From positions 1 to 64,000 of the forward strand of contig NZ_ML701731.1 of assembly GCF_008033385.1 (NCBI RefSeq): 64,000 nt of DNA, written 5' to 3'. Under the pieces are notes generated by a model, which searched no databases, was not told the origin of the DNA, and was given only the letters and a program-made list of their open reading frames with translations. A program made the translations under genes and the position numbers. This DNA comes from Algibacter pacificus (GTDB taxonomy: Bacteria; Bacteroidota; Bacteroidia; Flavobacteriales; Flavobacteriaceae). This document shows positions 53,828-62,753 of this stretch, in pieces (the stretch's first letter is position 1; the number at the start of each line of letters is the position of its first letter).

Positions 53828-56563
53828 TTAGCGTTTAAGAGAAAAATGGTTTTTATACGTTCTGCCATCTTCTAATAGGATAACAAACCAATAATCGTCT
53901 GCCGGTAGAAGAGCGCCTTTAAAGGAGCCGTTCCAGCCATTGTTTTTTGGGGTTAATGCTTTTAGTAATTTACCGTAACGGTTATAAATATATATTTTTG
54001 AGTTAGGTTGGTTATCGGCCGACACGCCATAAACTTTCCATGTATCATGATAGCCGTCACTATTGGGGGTAAAGAATTTTGGAAAACCAATAACATAAGC
54101 CGTTTCCATGATTTCTCCACAATCGTTTTTTGTGTCTTTTACAGTTACCGTGTAAATTCCTGGGAAAACATTCTCGAAAATAGGACTGCTTTGGTATGGA
54201 GCAACAACCATAGTAGCGTTTTCGTCTAGTAGTTGGTATTCGTAAATACCATCACCAGTAGCGAAAACGGTAATCATATTATTATCCGATATATCTTTGA
54301 CTTCAATATTGTTTATGGTAGCTATGCTTACACCTTCAACAGTAATAGTTTGGGTTTTAGAACAACCATTAGCATTTGTTACAGTAACATCATAATTACC
54401 AACACTGTTAATTTCTATGGAGTACGTGCTTTCGTTTGTAGACCAATGGTAAGTGAAATTTTCTGGTAAATCATTTGTTATTTCAGGGTTAATGGTTATG
54501 GTTTCGGGAAATTTATTAGTGCAGTAATAGGTTAAGGCTTCCGTGTCTATTTCTGGTAATTTATTAACGGTTAATAAAACTTCACTAATACCATAACAGG
54601 CGTTTGCATTTTCTATACGGGCGTAAATGGTATGCGAATAAGCCGTTGTGTTTGTATAGTTGTTATTTAGTCTGTTTTTTTCTAATAGCGCATCATCATA
54701 ATTTTCATAATATGAAATAGTTATACCAGCAGGCAATCCTGTAGCAATTTGAGTATTGGCATAGCCTAAATTAAAGGTGTGAAATCCGTCTTCAATACCA
54801 TCATCATCACATTCTGTAAGTTGCGCATCATTAGTGCCTGTTGTACTCACGGCTAGAGTTAATTCCGAAGTGCTAAAGCATAATGTGTTAATATTATAAA
54901 CTTCAACATAAATAGTTTCTGGGTTTGCTATGTTTATATATTCGGCACCATCAACTTCCTTCGTTCTTGCGGCATCGGTAAAGAATTTGGTTGCTAAGTC
55001 AGGATTATTTCCAGTTAATGCTTCGTTAGCTTTGTTTAAAACGAAAGTTGTTATACCATCTGCTATAGCGTCTTCATCACATTGCAGCAGTGTGTAGTCA
55101 AAAGCTATTGGATTGTTATAATAGTTTACATAAGCTTCTCCTTCTAGGGCACAATCGCCATTATTGGGGTCAATATAAACTTCGTAATGTCCGCTTTTGT
55201 CTATGAATAATTCCGAAGTTGTTTCGGCTAAAGGCGTTCCGTTTAGGGACCAGGAATATGTAGCACCAGGAATAGAAGTTCCAGAAATAAGATCTGCCGT
55301 TAATGTATATGATTCATGTTCACAAAGATCTAAATTAATGGTGTTTTTGTTATTTTTTATGATATCTATTTTTGTGTTAAAAAAGGATTGTATAAATGGA
55401 GGAAGTCCTTGAGATGATAAATTGGGAGCTATACTAATGGCGTTATGTATATAATTACTTGCAAGTCCAATTTCATTGGGATTATTTATGGCTCCAAGAA
55501 AAGTAAGTCCTTGACTGTATGTTGCGCTTAAAGCTCTATAAATTTTACCATTTGGAGCCAGTTGAAGTCCACCCCGAAACAGTTGCCTGTTATCTAAAAT
55601 AACAGCAGACCCCACGATATCAGTGGCTAGTAAATTATATTGAAGAAGCTGTGATTTATGGTTTGTTGGATCTTCGTTTTCAGCATAATCTATGCTATTA
55701 AAATCGTTATATGCATTTACATAGAGCAATTCACTGTTTGGAGAAAACTCTAAACCGTAAGCTTTGTCTGCAACGCCGCTTATTGTAATGGGGAGCTGGT
55801 TACTTACTAGTCCAGTACTTACGTCAAAATCATATAAAAACAAACCGTTTTGCACATTAGAACTGGCTAATTTAGTGCCATCTGGAGAAAGTTTTAAATA
55901 GCCTCGATAGTCTGTAAATATGTTAGGAGGAAAGGTAAATGTGGATTTAACAGGTGTGTTTTGTATACCAGTATCATTAACTTCAAAGGCATAAAAAGTA
56001 TCTAGTTCTCCGGGGTTTCCGTCTTTAGAAGCAAAGCCAATAACCCAGATAGCTTGAGTAACGCAGTCTTTTAGTACAGCGGTTATTTTTTCCGAACAGT
56101 CTTTTAATAGGTTTGTGTTTTTGGTTGTAACTTTACCTAAACCATTATCTAAAGTTATATCGACTTCAGAATAGTTTAAACCATAATGAAATTCTTGATT
56201 GTTATGGTCGTCTACTGTAAAAATATAATAAATATCGTTGTTATTTGGCTTTGGAACAATAATGGCCGATTGTGTACTGGACGGATCTCCATATAAATTG
56301 GAGCCATTACTCATTACATTATGGTTTTTATTCCAAACGGTTATTCCATCGGTATAGAAGAGTAAATTACCAAATTCATCAGAAATTGAGGCGCTGCCTT
56401 CATAAGTGTCTATTTGTCCATTAGATAAGGAAGAGACGCTGTTGGATGCTAAGTCGAATTTAATTCCACTATTAAATCCAAAATACCAATTAGAAGCTTC
56501 ACCTTGAGCTAATAAAATAAGTCCTAATAAATTAAATAAAGTAAATAATAGTTTTTTTTTCAT
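53828..56563 (-). CDS. T9SS cargo with beta-propeller and gliding-motility C-terminal domain
   Basis: 911 residues with a signal peptide (cleavage near LLAQGEASNWYFGFNSG). The first 390 residues read as a WD40/PD40-like propeller (LEFSPNSELLYVNAYND, KLSPDGTKLASSN, LQLAPNGKIYRAL). Ig/PKD-like segments follow (GATYSWSLNGTPLAETTSEL, YHWSTNESTYSIEI). The C-terminal 90 residues (FFTPNSDGYHDTWKVYG, IYIYNRYGKLL, NGWNGSF, LPADDYWFVILLEDGR) are the type B T9SS sorting domain. It is probably displayed at the surface or released; a ligand is not evident. No PorP/SprF partner is adjacent, unlike the adhesin at the left edge. Confidence 0.9.
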   Translation of the reverse strand: MKKKLLFTLFNLLGLILLAQGEASNWYFGFNSGIKFDLASNSVSSLSNGQIDTYEGSASISDEFGNLLFYTDGITVWNKNHNVMSNGSNLYGDPSSTQSAIIVPKPNNNDIYYIFTVDDHNNQEFHYGLNYSEVDITLDNGLGKVTTKNTNLLKDCSEKITAVLKDCVTQAIWVIGFASKDGNPGELDTFYAFEVNDTGIQNTPVKSTFTFPPNIFTDYRGYLKLSPDGTKLASSNVQNGLFLYDFDVSTGLVSNQLPITISGVADKAYGLEFSPNSELLYVNAYNDFNSIDYAENEDPTNHKSQLLQYNLLATDIVGSAVILDNRQLFRGGLQLAPNGKIYRALSATYSQGLTFLGAINNPNEIGLASNYIHNAISIAPNLSSQGLPPFIQSFFNTKIDIIKNNKNTINLDLCEHESYTLTADLISGTSIPGATYSWSLNGTPLAETTSELFIDKSGHYEVYIDPNNGDCALEGEAYVNYYNNPIAFDYTLLQCDEDAIADGITTFVLNKANEALTGNNPDLATKFFTDAARTKEVDGAEYINIANPETIYVEVYNINTLCFSTSELTLAVSTTGTNDAQLTECDDDGIEDGFHTFNLGYANTQIATGLPAGITISYYENYDDALLEKNRLNNNYTNTTAYSHTIYARIENANACYGISEVLLTVNKLPEIDTEALTYYCTNKFPETITINPEITNDLPENFTYHWSTNESTYSIEINSVGNYDVTVTNANGCSKTQTITVEGVSIATINNIEVKDISDNNMITVFATGDGIYEYQLLDENATMVVAPYQSSPIFENVFPGIYTVTVKDTKNDCGEIMETAYVIGFPKFFTPNSDGYHDTWKVYGVSADNQPNSKIYIYNRYGKLLKALTPKNNGWNGSFKGALLPADDYWFVILLEDGRTYKNHFSLKR

Positions 56564-56591
56564 TTAATAAGAGCAATAGCTTTCAAATATA

Positions 56592-57416
56592 TCATAAATC
56601 CCGCTTTTTTAATAATTTAAAGGATAAAAATATAAATAATGCTGTCCAACCTAAAACAATAACAAGTTCATGCCAATGCACTAAATAATCATAAGCCAGT
56701 TCTGCTTTTTCAGGGAATTTAGACATCGCAACACGTTGAAAAGGTTGCTCTATTAAATTATACATGGATTGTAACGGAAAGAAATTTTGAATTTTACTAG
56801 CAACATGGTGGTCGAATTGCCAGGTTAATAAACCAAAAATAATCCATTCAGAAATAAATAAGACAAATAAGAATGCCAAAGCAAAAGCAGATCGTTTAAC
56901 CAACATGCCTAAAAAGAGACACAAGCTAAAAAAGCCCAATAATTTTACAAAATAAGCTAGTAGGAAATTAGTCTCTCTAATAATAATTCCAAATTCGGTA
57001 TAACTAGAATAATACAGCCCAATGCAAAGCGAAATAAGCCCAATTAGCACCGTAGAAATTAGCGAAAAGAAAACAATAGCGTAGAATTTAGATAAAATAA
57101 ATTCCTTTTTACTAAGCCCATCAATCAGGTTTTGTTTTATGGTTTTGTTACTGTATTCATTACCAATCATACTCACCACAACAATAGCAAAAAAGAACTT
57201 AAATTGCGATGCGAAAAAAGTAGTTAAATGCCAGATTATAGGAAAATTGAATACGCCTAGTTCTCCCAATTCTAAAGTAAAGAACCCAAAAACATTTATT
57301 TTTATAGATGATAAAAGAATCACGAAAAACGGTAAAATAAACGAAATAAAAATTAAAATTTTACTGGTTCTGTTTAGTAGGAGTTTTTGCAATTCTAGAT
57401 TTAAAAGTCGTAACAT
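56592..57416 (-). CDS. ABC-2 type transporter permease
   Basis: 274 residues, with about six hydrophobic segments (for example FISFILPFFVILLSSI, FFSLISTVLIGLISLCIGLYY, FALAFLFVLFISEWIIFGLL). The loop EYSNKTIKQNLIDGLSKKEF is typical of ABC-2 permeases of the multidrug or bacitracin-exporter kind. It begins 19 bp after the ATPase gene stop on the same strand, forming an exporter pair. The substrate is unknown. Confidence 0.88.
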   Translation of the reverse strand: MLRLLNLELQKLLLNRTSKILIFISFILPFFVILLSSIKINVFGFFTLELGELGVFNFPIIWHLTTFFASQFKFFFAIVVVSMIGNEYSNKTIKQNLIDGLSKKEFILSKFYAIVFFSLISTVLIGLISLCIGLYYSSYTEFGIIIRETNFLLAYFVKLLGFFSLCLFLGMLVKRSAFALAFLFVLFISEWIIFGLLTWQFDHHVASKIQNFFPLQSMYNLIEQPFQRVAMSKFPEKAELAYDYLVHWHELVIVLGWTALFIFLSFKLLKKRDL

Positions 57417-57435
57417 AAGCTTGGCTTTGTGTGAA

Positions 57436-58332
57436 TTATTGGTTATCGGTTAATTGTAAAAACTGTTCTTCTAAACTTTCTTTACGTTGTACTAAATGGG
57501 TTAAAATAATGCCGTTTTCAAAAAGCTGTTTGTTAAAATTTTCAGAACTTAACGGTTCCTTTAAAAAAGCGGTTATTAATGCGTTTTCGGTTTTTACATT
57601 TGCAAATGCAGGGTGTTTTTCAATAAAGGCTAGTAATTCAGCTTCTTTATTACATTTTAATTCAAAAAAGCCGTGGCTAGATATCATTTCGTCTACACGG
57701 CCAGAATATAGTTTTATACCTTTTCGTAAAACAACCACGTGCGTGCATACTTTTTCAACTTCATCCAGTAAATGCGACGCCAATAAAATAGTTGTGCCTT
57801 TAGCGGCAATTTGTTTAATAATTTCTCTAATTTGGTGAATACCTTGTGGGTCTAATCCGTTTGTAGGTTCGTCTAAAATTAAAATTTCAGGATCGTTTAA
57901 TAGGGCCGAAGCAATGGCTAAACGTTGTTTCATTCCTAAAGAAAAGGTGCCGAATTTATGATTTTTTCGATCTAAAAGTCCAACAATTTCAAGTTTTTCT
58001 TCAATATTATTTAAGGCTACGTTTTTTATTTTACAAACCAGTTTTAGGTTTTGTGCAGCCGTCATATACGGGTAAAAATTGGGGCGTTCAATAATAGCAC
58101 CAACTTTTTTTAAAGCATCATGTGTTGTGGTGTTGCCGTCAAACCAATGAAAATTACCTGCTGTTTTATTCACCACGTTTAAAACAATGCCTAAAGTGGT
58201 CGATTTTCCGCTGCCATTTGGACCTAATATGCCATAGATATTTCCTTTGTTTATGGTAAACGATAAATCTTTAACGGCAGTTAAAGATCCAAATTTTTTA
58301 GTAAGATTCCTGATGGTGAGTATAGATTCCAA
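57436..58332 (-). CDS. ABC transporter ATP-binding protein
   Basis: 298 residues. Walker A GPNGSGKSTT (about 39-48), signature FSLGMKQRLAIA, Walker B EILILDEPTNGLDPQG, and the switch His in LLASHLLDEVEKV. The C-terminal extension (about 215-298) is typical of the CcmA/BcrA-type subfamily. It powers the ABC-2 permease encoded directly downstream. It is transcribed divergently from the next gene on the right. Confidence 0.93.
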   Translation of the reverse strand: MESILTIRNLTKKFGSLTAVKDLSFTINKGNIYGILGPNGSGKSTTLGIVLNVVNKTAGNFHWFDGNTTTHDALKKVGAIIERPNFYPYMTAAQNLKLVCKIKNVALNNIEEKLEIVGLLDRKNHKFGTFSLGMKQRLAIASALLNDPEILILDEPTNGLDPQGIHQIREIIKQIAAKGTTILLASHLLDEVEKVCTHVVVLRKGIKLYSGRVDEMISSHGFFELKCNKEAELLAFIEKHPAFANVKTENALITAFLKEPLSSENFNKQLFENGIILTHLVQRKESLEEQFLQLTDNQ

Positions 58333-58508
58333 ACGCGATGGGTTTTTATACCGCTTTTTAAAAGCTGGTGTTTGTTTTTAGTACGACGAGATATTTCCTT
58401 TTTTGTTACAATAAAGGAAATAAAAGTGTCATTGTATATTGAAAAGAATAAGAAGAGATTCTGCTAATTACTGAAAAAATATTTTAATTTTAGATATATT
58501 TACAGACT

Positions 58509-59567
58509 ATGGAAGATTTAAAAATATCGAAAAGAAAACCCTCTTTCCCTATTACGGAAAAGTTAAGTAATTATCTATCGGATTATAATAGGAATACAAA
58601 AATCCCTATTTTTTACGATGATTTATTACGCTTCCAGGGCTCGGTAGTGGTATATGATAAAGATGATAATGACACCCTTTGGATTCGAGTGTATTATAAT
58701 GAATTTGAACGCGAGGAAATTGATAACTCGCTTAAAAAAGTCTACACCATTCTACATTCCGATGGGAACGAAAATATTTTTCAGTATTTAAATGTTGATG
58801 CTATTGATTTTTGCACTTTTGGAAACTCTAAGCCTTTTCGAGTAAAAGTTCGAAATATTATAAATGACAATTACACCTATTTCTATATAAAAACAGCCGA
58901 TGCATCGCGTATTTATGGTCTGGAATTGGAACACATGCTTTCGCCTTATTATTTGAATTTTTTGGTTTATGAAAATACTTTGATTGAGGAACATATTGTT
59001 GGCATTCCAGGTGATGAGTTTATTAAGAATTTTTTACCAAAATGCGATAAAATGGAAAAAATGCAAATTGCTAAAGAATTTGTAAAATTTAACGAACGTT
59101 GTATGGTGAGGCTTTTAGGAGATATGCGTTCTTATAATTACGTTATCGTACCCACTCACGATTTTGATCATGTGGTTTATAAAATTAGAGCTATAGATTT
59201 CGATCAGCAATCTTATGAAGGAAAACTTAACATTTATAGACCTCAGTTTTTTAAGGAAAATTTTAGAATGGTAGAATTGGTTTCCGAAAGTTTTCAAAGG
59301 TTATCCATAAACCAATATAAAATTGAAGAGCGTTCTATTTTAGTAAAACGTTTAAAAAGTTTCCATATTCGAATAGGAAAATTGGTAGCATGTATGAAAG
59401 AAGATTCTATTTCTACCGAAGAAAATATAAATTTATTAAAATCTAAAATATACGATTACACTCAAGATATAAGGTTTAAAAATTGTAAAAATATGGGTGA
59501 AATATTAGAGCAAACACTAGTGTTTTTATCACATAATTACGAAAATGTAAACTTGTTGAAATTTTAG
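58509..59567 (+). CDS. Unrecognised flavobacterial protein with kinase-like motifs
   Basis: 352 residues, cytosolic (no signal or membrane segment). I do not recognise the family by name. A region in the middle reads LLGDMRSYNYVIVP (Asp205, Asn210) and, 20 residues later, IRAIDFDQQSYEG (Asp230, Asp232). The Asp-x4-Asn spacing equals that of the protein-kinase catalytic loop, and DFD stands where kinases have DFG. The N-terminal half (about 30-190) could hold the small lobe, but no Gly-rich loop is evident. It converges with a 78-residue gene with 1 bp between them. The function is unknown; an atypical kinase-like fold is only a hypothesis. Confidence 0.7.
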   Translation: MEDLKISKRKPSFPITEKLSNYLSDYNRNTKIPIFYDDLLRFQGSVVVYDKDDNDTLWIRVYYNEFEREEIDNSLKKVYTILHSDGNENIFQYLNVDAIDFCTFGNSKPFRVKVRNIINDNYTYFYIKTADASRIYGLELEHMLSPYYLNFLVYENTLIEEHIVGIPGDEFIKNFLPKCDKMEKMQIAKEFVKFNERCMVRLLGDMRSYNYVIVPTHDFDHVVYKIRAIDFDQQSYEGKLNIYRPQFFKENFRMVELVSESFQRLSINQYKIEERSILVKRLKSFHIRIGKLVACMKEDSISTEENINLLKSKIYDYTQDIRFKNCKNMGEILEQTLVFLSHNYENVNLLKF

Positions 59568-59568
59568 G

Positions 59569-59805
59569 TTAAGAGGTGTAAACTTGCCCACGATGTGGTT
59601 TTAAAGCATCTCGAATGGGTTTCATATCGGCTTCATTTACAACTAAAAAAGCAATGGAGTGCATCTCACTTAAAACTTCAACACCAGTAATATTAATGTC
59701 TAGTTTTTCAAGTTGAATGTATTCTTTTAAATGGATTACATGGTGTTCTGCTGTTTTATGGCCATTAGGACCTCTAAAATCCCAGATAAGTTTTAGTTTT
59801 CGCAT
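59569..59805 (-). CDS. Small conserved hypothetical protein
   Basis: 78 residues: RKLKLIWDFRGPNGHKTAEH, then a helix with LEKLDINITG and VNEADMKPIRDALKPHRGQ. It has a ferredoxin-like alternation of strand and helix. I believe similar short proteins are common in Flavobacteriaceae but cannot name a family. It ends 1 bp past the convergent kinase-like gene. Confidence 0.7.
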   Translation of the reverse strand: MRKLKLIWDFRGPNGHKTAEHHVIHLKEYIQLEKLDINITGVEVLSEMHSIAFLVVNEADMKPIRDALKPHRGQVYTS

Positions 59806-59884
59806 ACGTAATCGTGTTAAATAAGTTTCAAATATACTTTAAAAAGTGCAATAATCTTCTTTTTAAAACGTTTGTTAAATCAAC

Positions 59885-59914
59885 TTGTCTAATAGGTTAA
59901 TATTACTACTTTTG
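59885..59914 (+). promoter_or_regulatory. Promoter of the parvulin chaperone cluster
   Basis: TTG at 59885-59887, a 19-nt spacer, then TACTTTTG at 59907-59914, a full match to the Bacteroidetes consensus, 26 bp before the first start codon. Confidence 0.75.
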
Positions 59915-59939
59915 CTTTTATTAAAAATTATATTTTCAT

Positions 59940-61895
59940 ATGAAGTTTAAATATTTTTTTGTGTTAATTCAGAGCTTTTTATGTTTTGTTTTAAATGCTC
60001 AAGAATTAGATAAAGAGGTGTTAATGCACGTGGATGGCGATCCTGTATATGTCTCCGAATTTATGACGGTTTACAATAAAAACTTAAATTTAGTGCAGGA
60101 TGAATCACAAAAAAATGTAGACGAATATCTTAAACTTTTTACCAATTATAAACTTAAAATAAAGGAAGCTAAAACTCAAGGTTTAGATAAAAAACCAGCC
60201 TACAAAAATGAGTTGTCCAGTTACAGAAAAGAGCTGGCTAAAAATTTCATGACCGATAATACGGTGACGGAAGCTTTAGTTGAAGAGGCTTATAATCGTA
60301 TTTCTAATGAAGTAAAAGCTCAGCATATTTTAGTGTTATTATCTGAAAATGCAAGTCCCGCCGATACGTTGGCAGCGTATCAAAAAATATCCAAATTACG
60401 TGATGCGACGTTAACGGAAGGTTTTGAAAATGTAATGAATCACCAGGCCGATGGGAAAACTATTATAGCCGAACAACTTGGTTGGTTTACAGGGTTTAAA
60501 ATGGTGTATGCTTTTGAAAATGCCGCGTATAATACGGCTGTTGGCGAAACCTCTCAACCTTTTAGAACCCGGTTTGGGTATCATATAGTTAATGTGCAAG
60601 ATAAACGTAAATCGCGAGGCGAATGTACTGTAGCACACATTATGATTCTTAAAAAAGAAGAGGCTAATGCTGAAGATCTAGAAACTAGAATTGAAGATAT
60701 TTATAAAAAAATAAAACAAGGGGAAGATTTTGAGGCGCTTGCTAAACAGTTTTCCGAAGATAAAAGTTCTGCGTCTAAAGGTGGTTTATTACCGCCGTTT
60801 TCTGGAGGGCAATTAAGCACGCCAACATTTGAAGATGTCGCCTTTGGGTTAAAGGAAATAGGTGCGGTTTCTAAACCTTTTAAAACCCAATATGGTTGGC
60901 ATATTATTAAATTATACAATAAAAAACCTCTTGAAGATTTTAAGGACATAAAGGCAAAATTAGTTAACAAAGTACAGCACGACGAGCGCTCTACACGTAT
61001 TGATCAAGCGCTGTATGATAACTTAAAAACGACCTATAATGTCAGTGATAAAGAACCAAATCTGGATTATTTTGCATCCATTTTAAATGCAGATTATTAT
61101 ATTAGTAAGTGGAAATTACCTTTAGATTTTGATGGCGGAAAAACACTGTTTACCATAGGCGATAGAGCATTTACTTATTTAGATTTCGGCTATTTTATAA
61201 TGAAAAACCAACGACGTGTAAGTAGAGATACATCTTTTAAAACCATTATTTCAAAAAAATACAACGATTTTCTAAACGCAAGTTTAGTGGCATATCACGA
61301 GGCTAATTTAGAAAATGAAAATCAAGATTTTGCTAATATAATTAATGAGTATCGGGAAGGATTATTACTTTTCGACTTAATGGAGACAACCATTTGGAAT
61401 ACCGCGAAAACAGATTCGTTAGCCATTGAAAAGTTTTACGAATTAAATAAAGAAAATTATGTTTTTCCAGAACGTATTGATGCTGTGGTGGCTTCTTCAG
61501 CTAAAGAAAAAACACTTAAAAAAGTATCCAAATTATTAGCTAAAAATAAAGCTTTAGAGGTTATTAAAAATACTGTCAATACTAAGGATGCCGTTGAGGT
61601 TGTTTTTACTTCCGGAATTATGGATGCCCAGCACCAAATGCTTCCAAAATCATTTCAATTTAAAAAAGGGATTTCAAAAATATTTAAACATCACGATGCT
61701 TTTGAAGTGGTACAAGTAAAGGCTGTTTTGCCAGAAACTCAAAAGACTCTGGCAGAATCTAAAGGCGCAGTTATTTCAGATTATCAAAAAGATAAAGAAG
61801 ATAAATGGGTAAAAGCTTTAGCTAATAAATATAAAGTAGTTATCAATAAAGTGGTGTTTGATAAAGTGAAATCTCAAATTGAAAGTAATAAGTAA
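59940..61895 (+). CDS. Periplasmic peptidyl-prolyl isomerase with two parvulin domains
   Basis: 651 residues with a signal peptide (cleavage near VLNAQELDKE). An N-terminal SurA-like chaperone helix region (about 25-110, VYVSEFMTVYNKNL) precedes two parvulin domains: about 120-225 (KAQHILVLLSENA, FGYHIVNVQDKRKS) and about 230-330 (TVAHIMILKKEEA, FEALAKQFSEDKSSASKGG, YGWHIIKLYNKKP). The C-terminal 300 residues are a second helical region. It assists folding of outer-membrane and T9SS proteins in the periplasm. It is followed 3 bp later by a lipoprotein of the same class, then SurA. Confidence 0.93.
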   Translation: MKFKYFFVLIQSFLCFVLNAQELDKEVLMHVDGDPVYVSEFMTVYNKNLNLVQDESQKNVDEYLKLFTNYKLKIKEAKTQGLDKKPAYKNELSSYRKELAKNFMTDNTVTEALVEEAYNRISNEVKAQHILVLLSENASPADTLAAYQKISKLRDATLTEGFENVMNHQADGKTIIAEQLGWFTGFKMVYAFENAAYNTAVGETSQPFRTRFGYHIVNVQDKRKSRGECTVAHIMILKKEEANAEDLETRIEDIYKKIKQGEDFEALAKQFSEDKSSASKGGLLPPFSGGQLSTPTFEDVAFGLKEIGAVSKPFKTQYGWHIIKLYNKKPLEDFKDIKAKLVNKVQHDERSTRIDQALYDNLKTTYNVSDKEPNLDYFASILNADYYISKWKLPLDFDGGKTLFTIGDRAFTYLDFGYFIMKNQRRVSRDTSFKTIISKKYNDFLNASLVAYHEANLENENQDFANIINEYREGLLLFDLMETTIWNTAKTDSLAIEKFYELNKENYVFPERIDAVVASSAKEKTLKKVSKLLAKNKALEVIKNTVNTKDAVEVVFTSGIMDAQHQMLPKSFQFKKGISKIFKHHDAFEVVQVKAVLPETQKTLAESKGAVISDYQKDKEDKWVKALANKYKVVINKVVFDKVKSQIESNK

Positions 61896-61898
61896 TCC

Positions 61899-62753
61899 AT
61901 GCAAAGAATATTTACCTTAATAATGTTAGTGTCACTATTGGTGTCTTGTAATTTCTCTTTAAAAGAGGAAGAAAACGCTACGCCCATTGCCAGAGTAAAT
62001 AATGCATATTTGTATAAAGAAGATATTGCGGCAGTAGCAGCAGAAACAAATTCTAAAATTGATAGCACTATTTTAGTTGAAAATTATATTAATAATTGGG
62101 CCACACGGCAATTACTTTTAGATGGCGCATTACTTAATTTAAGTGAAAAAAAACAAGCGGCATTCAATAAATTAGTAGCTCAGTATAAAACCGATTTATA
62201 TACAAAGTCTTATATTGAAGCGCTGGTAAAGCGAAGTCTAGATACGGTGGTTAATAGAAGCGAGGCAGAAGCTTATTACAGTCAAAATAAAGAGGCTTTT
62301 AAATTGAATGAGGAATTGCTTAAATTTCGATACATTCATGTAGACGAAAATATTATTGATTATAAGGGTATCGAGAAAAAATTTAAACGTTTTAATGAAA
62401 CCGATAAAAGGGAATTAGATTCTATATCTATTCAATTTAAATCCTACTCTTTAAACGATTCTATTTGGATAAAAGTAAGCCAAGTTATAAAGAAAATACC
62501 TGCAATAACTCCCGAAAATAAAAATGAACTGTTAAAAAAATCTAATTTTATACAGCTCAAAGATTCATTAGGAGTATATTTGATGCAAATTAATGATGTT
62601 TTATTGCGGAATGATACAGCGCCGTTAGAATTTGTTACGCCTACAATTAATCAAATTGTTAAAAACAAACGGAAATTAGAACTTATTAAAAAATTAGAAA
62701 AAGACATTACTAAAGATGCTATTAAAAATAAAGAATTTGAAATTTATAAATAA
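61899..62753 (+). CDS. SurA-like lipoprotein, chaperone part only
   Basis: 284 residues with a lipobox (LLVSCNFSLKEEE). Residues about 30-110 resemble the SurA N-terminal domain (ARVNNAYLYKEDIAAVAAE, NNWATRQLLLDGALLNLSE). Residues about 125-250 contain parvulin-like remnants (AYYSQNKEAFKLNEELLKFR) but no intact catalytic pattern such as HILV followed by a conserved GG. It is probably a folding factor without isomerase activity. Its end overlaps the next gene by 17 bp. Confidence 0.8.
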   Translation: MQRIFTLIMLVSLLVSCNFSLKEEENATPIARVNNAYLYKEDIAAVAAETNSKIDSTILVENYINNWATRQLLLDGALLNLSEKKQAAFNKLVAQYKTDLYTKSYIEALVKRSLDTVVNRSEAEAYYSQNKEAFKLNEELLKFRYIHVDENIIDYKGIEKKFKRFNETDKRELDSISIQFKSYSLNDSIWIKVSQVIKKIPAITPENKNELLKKSNFIQLKDSLGVYLMQINDVLLRNDTAPLEFVTPTINQIVKNKRKLELIKKLEKDITKDAIKNKEFEIYK

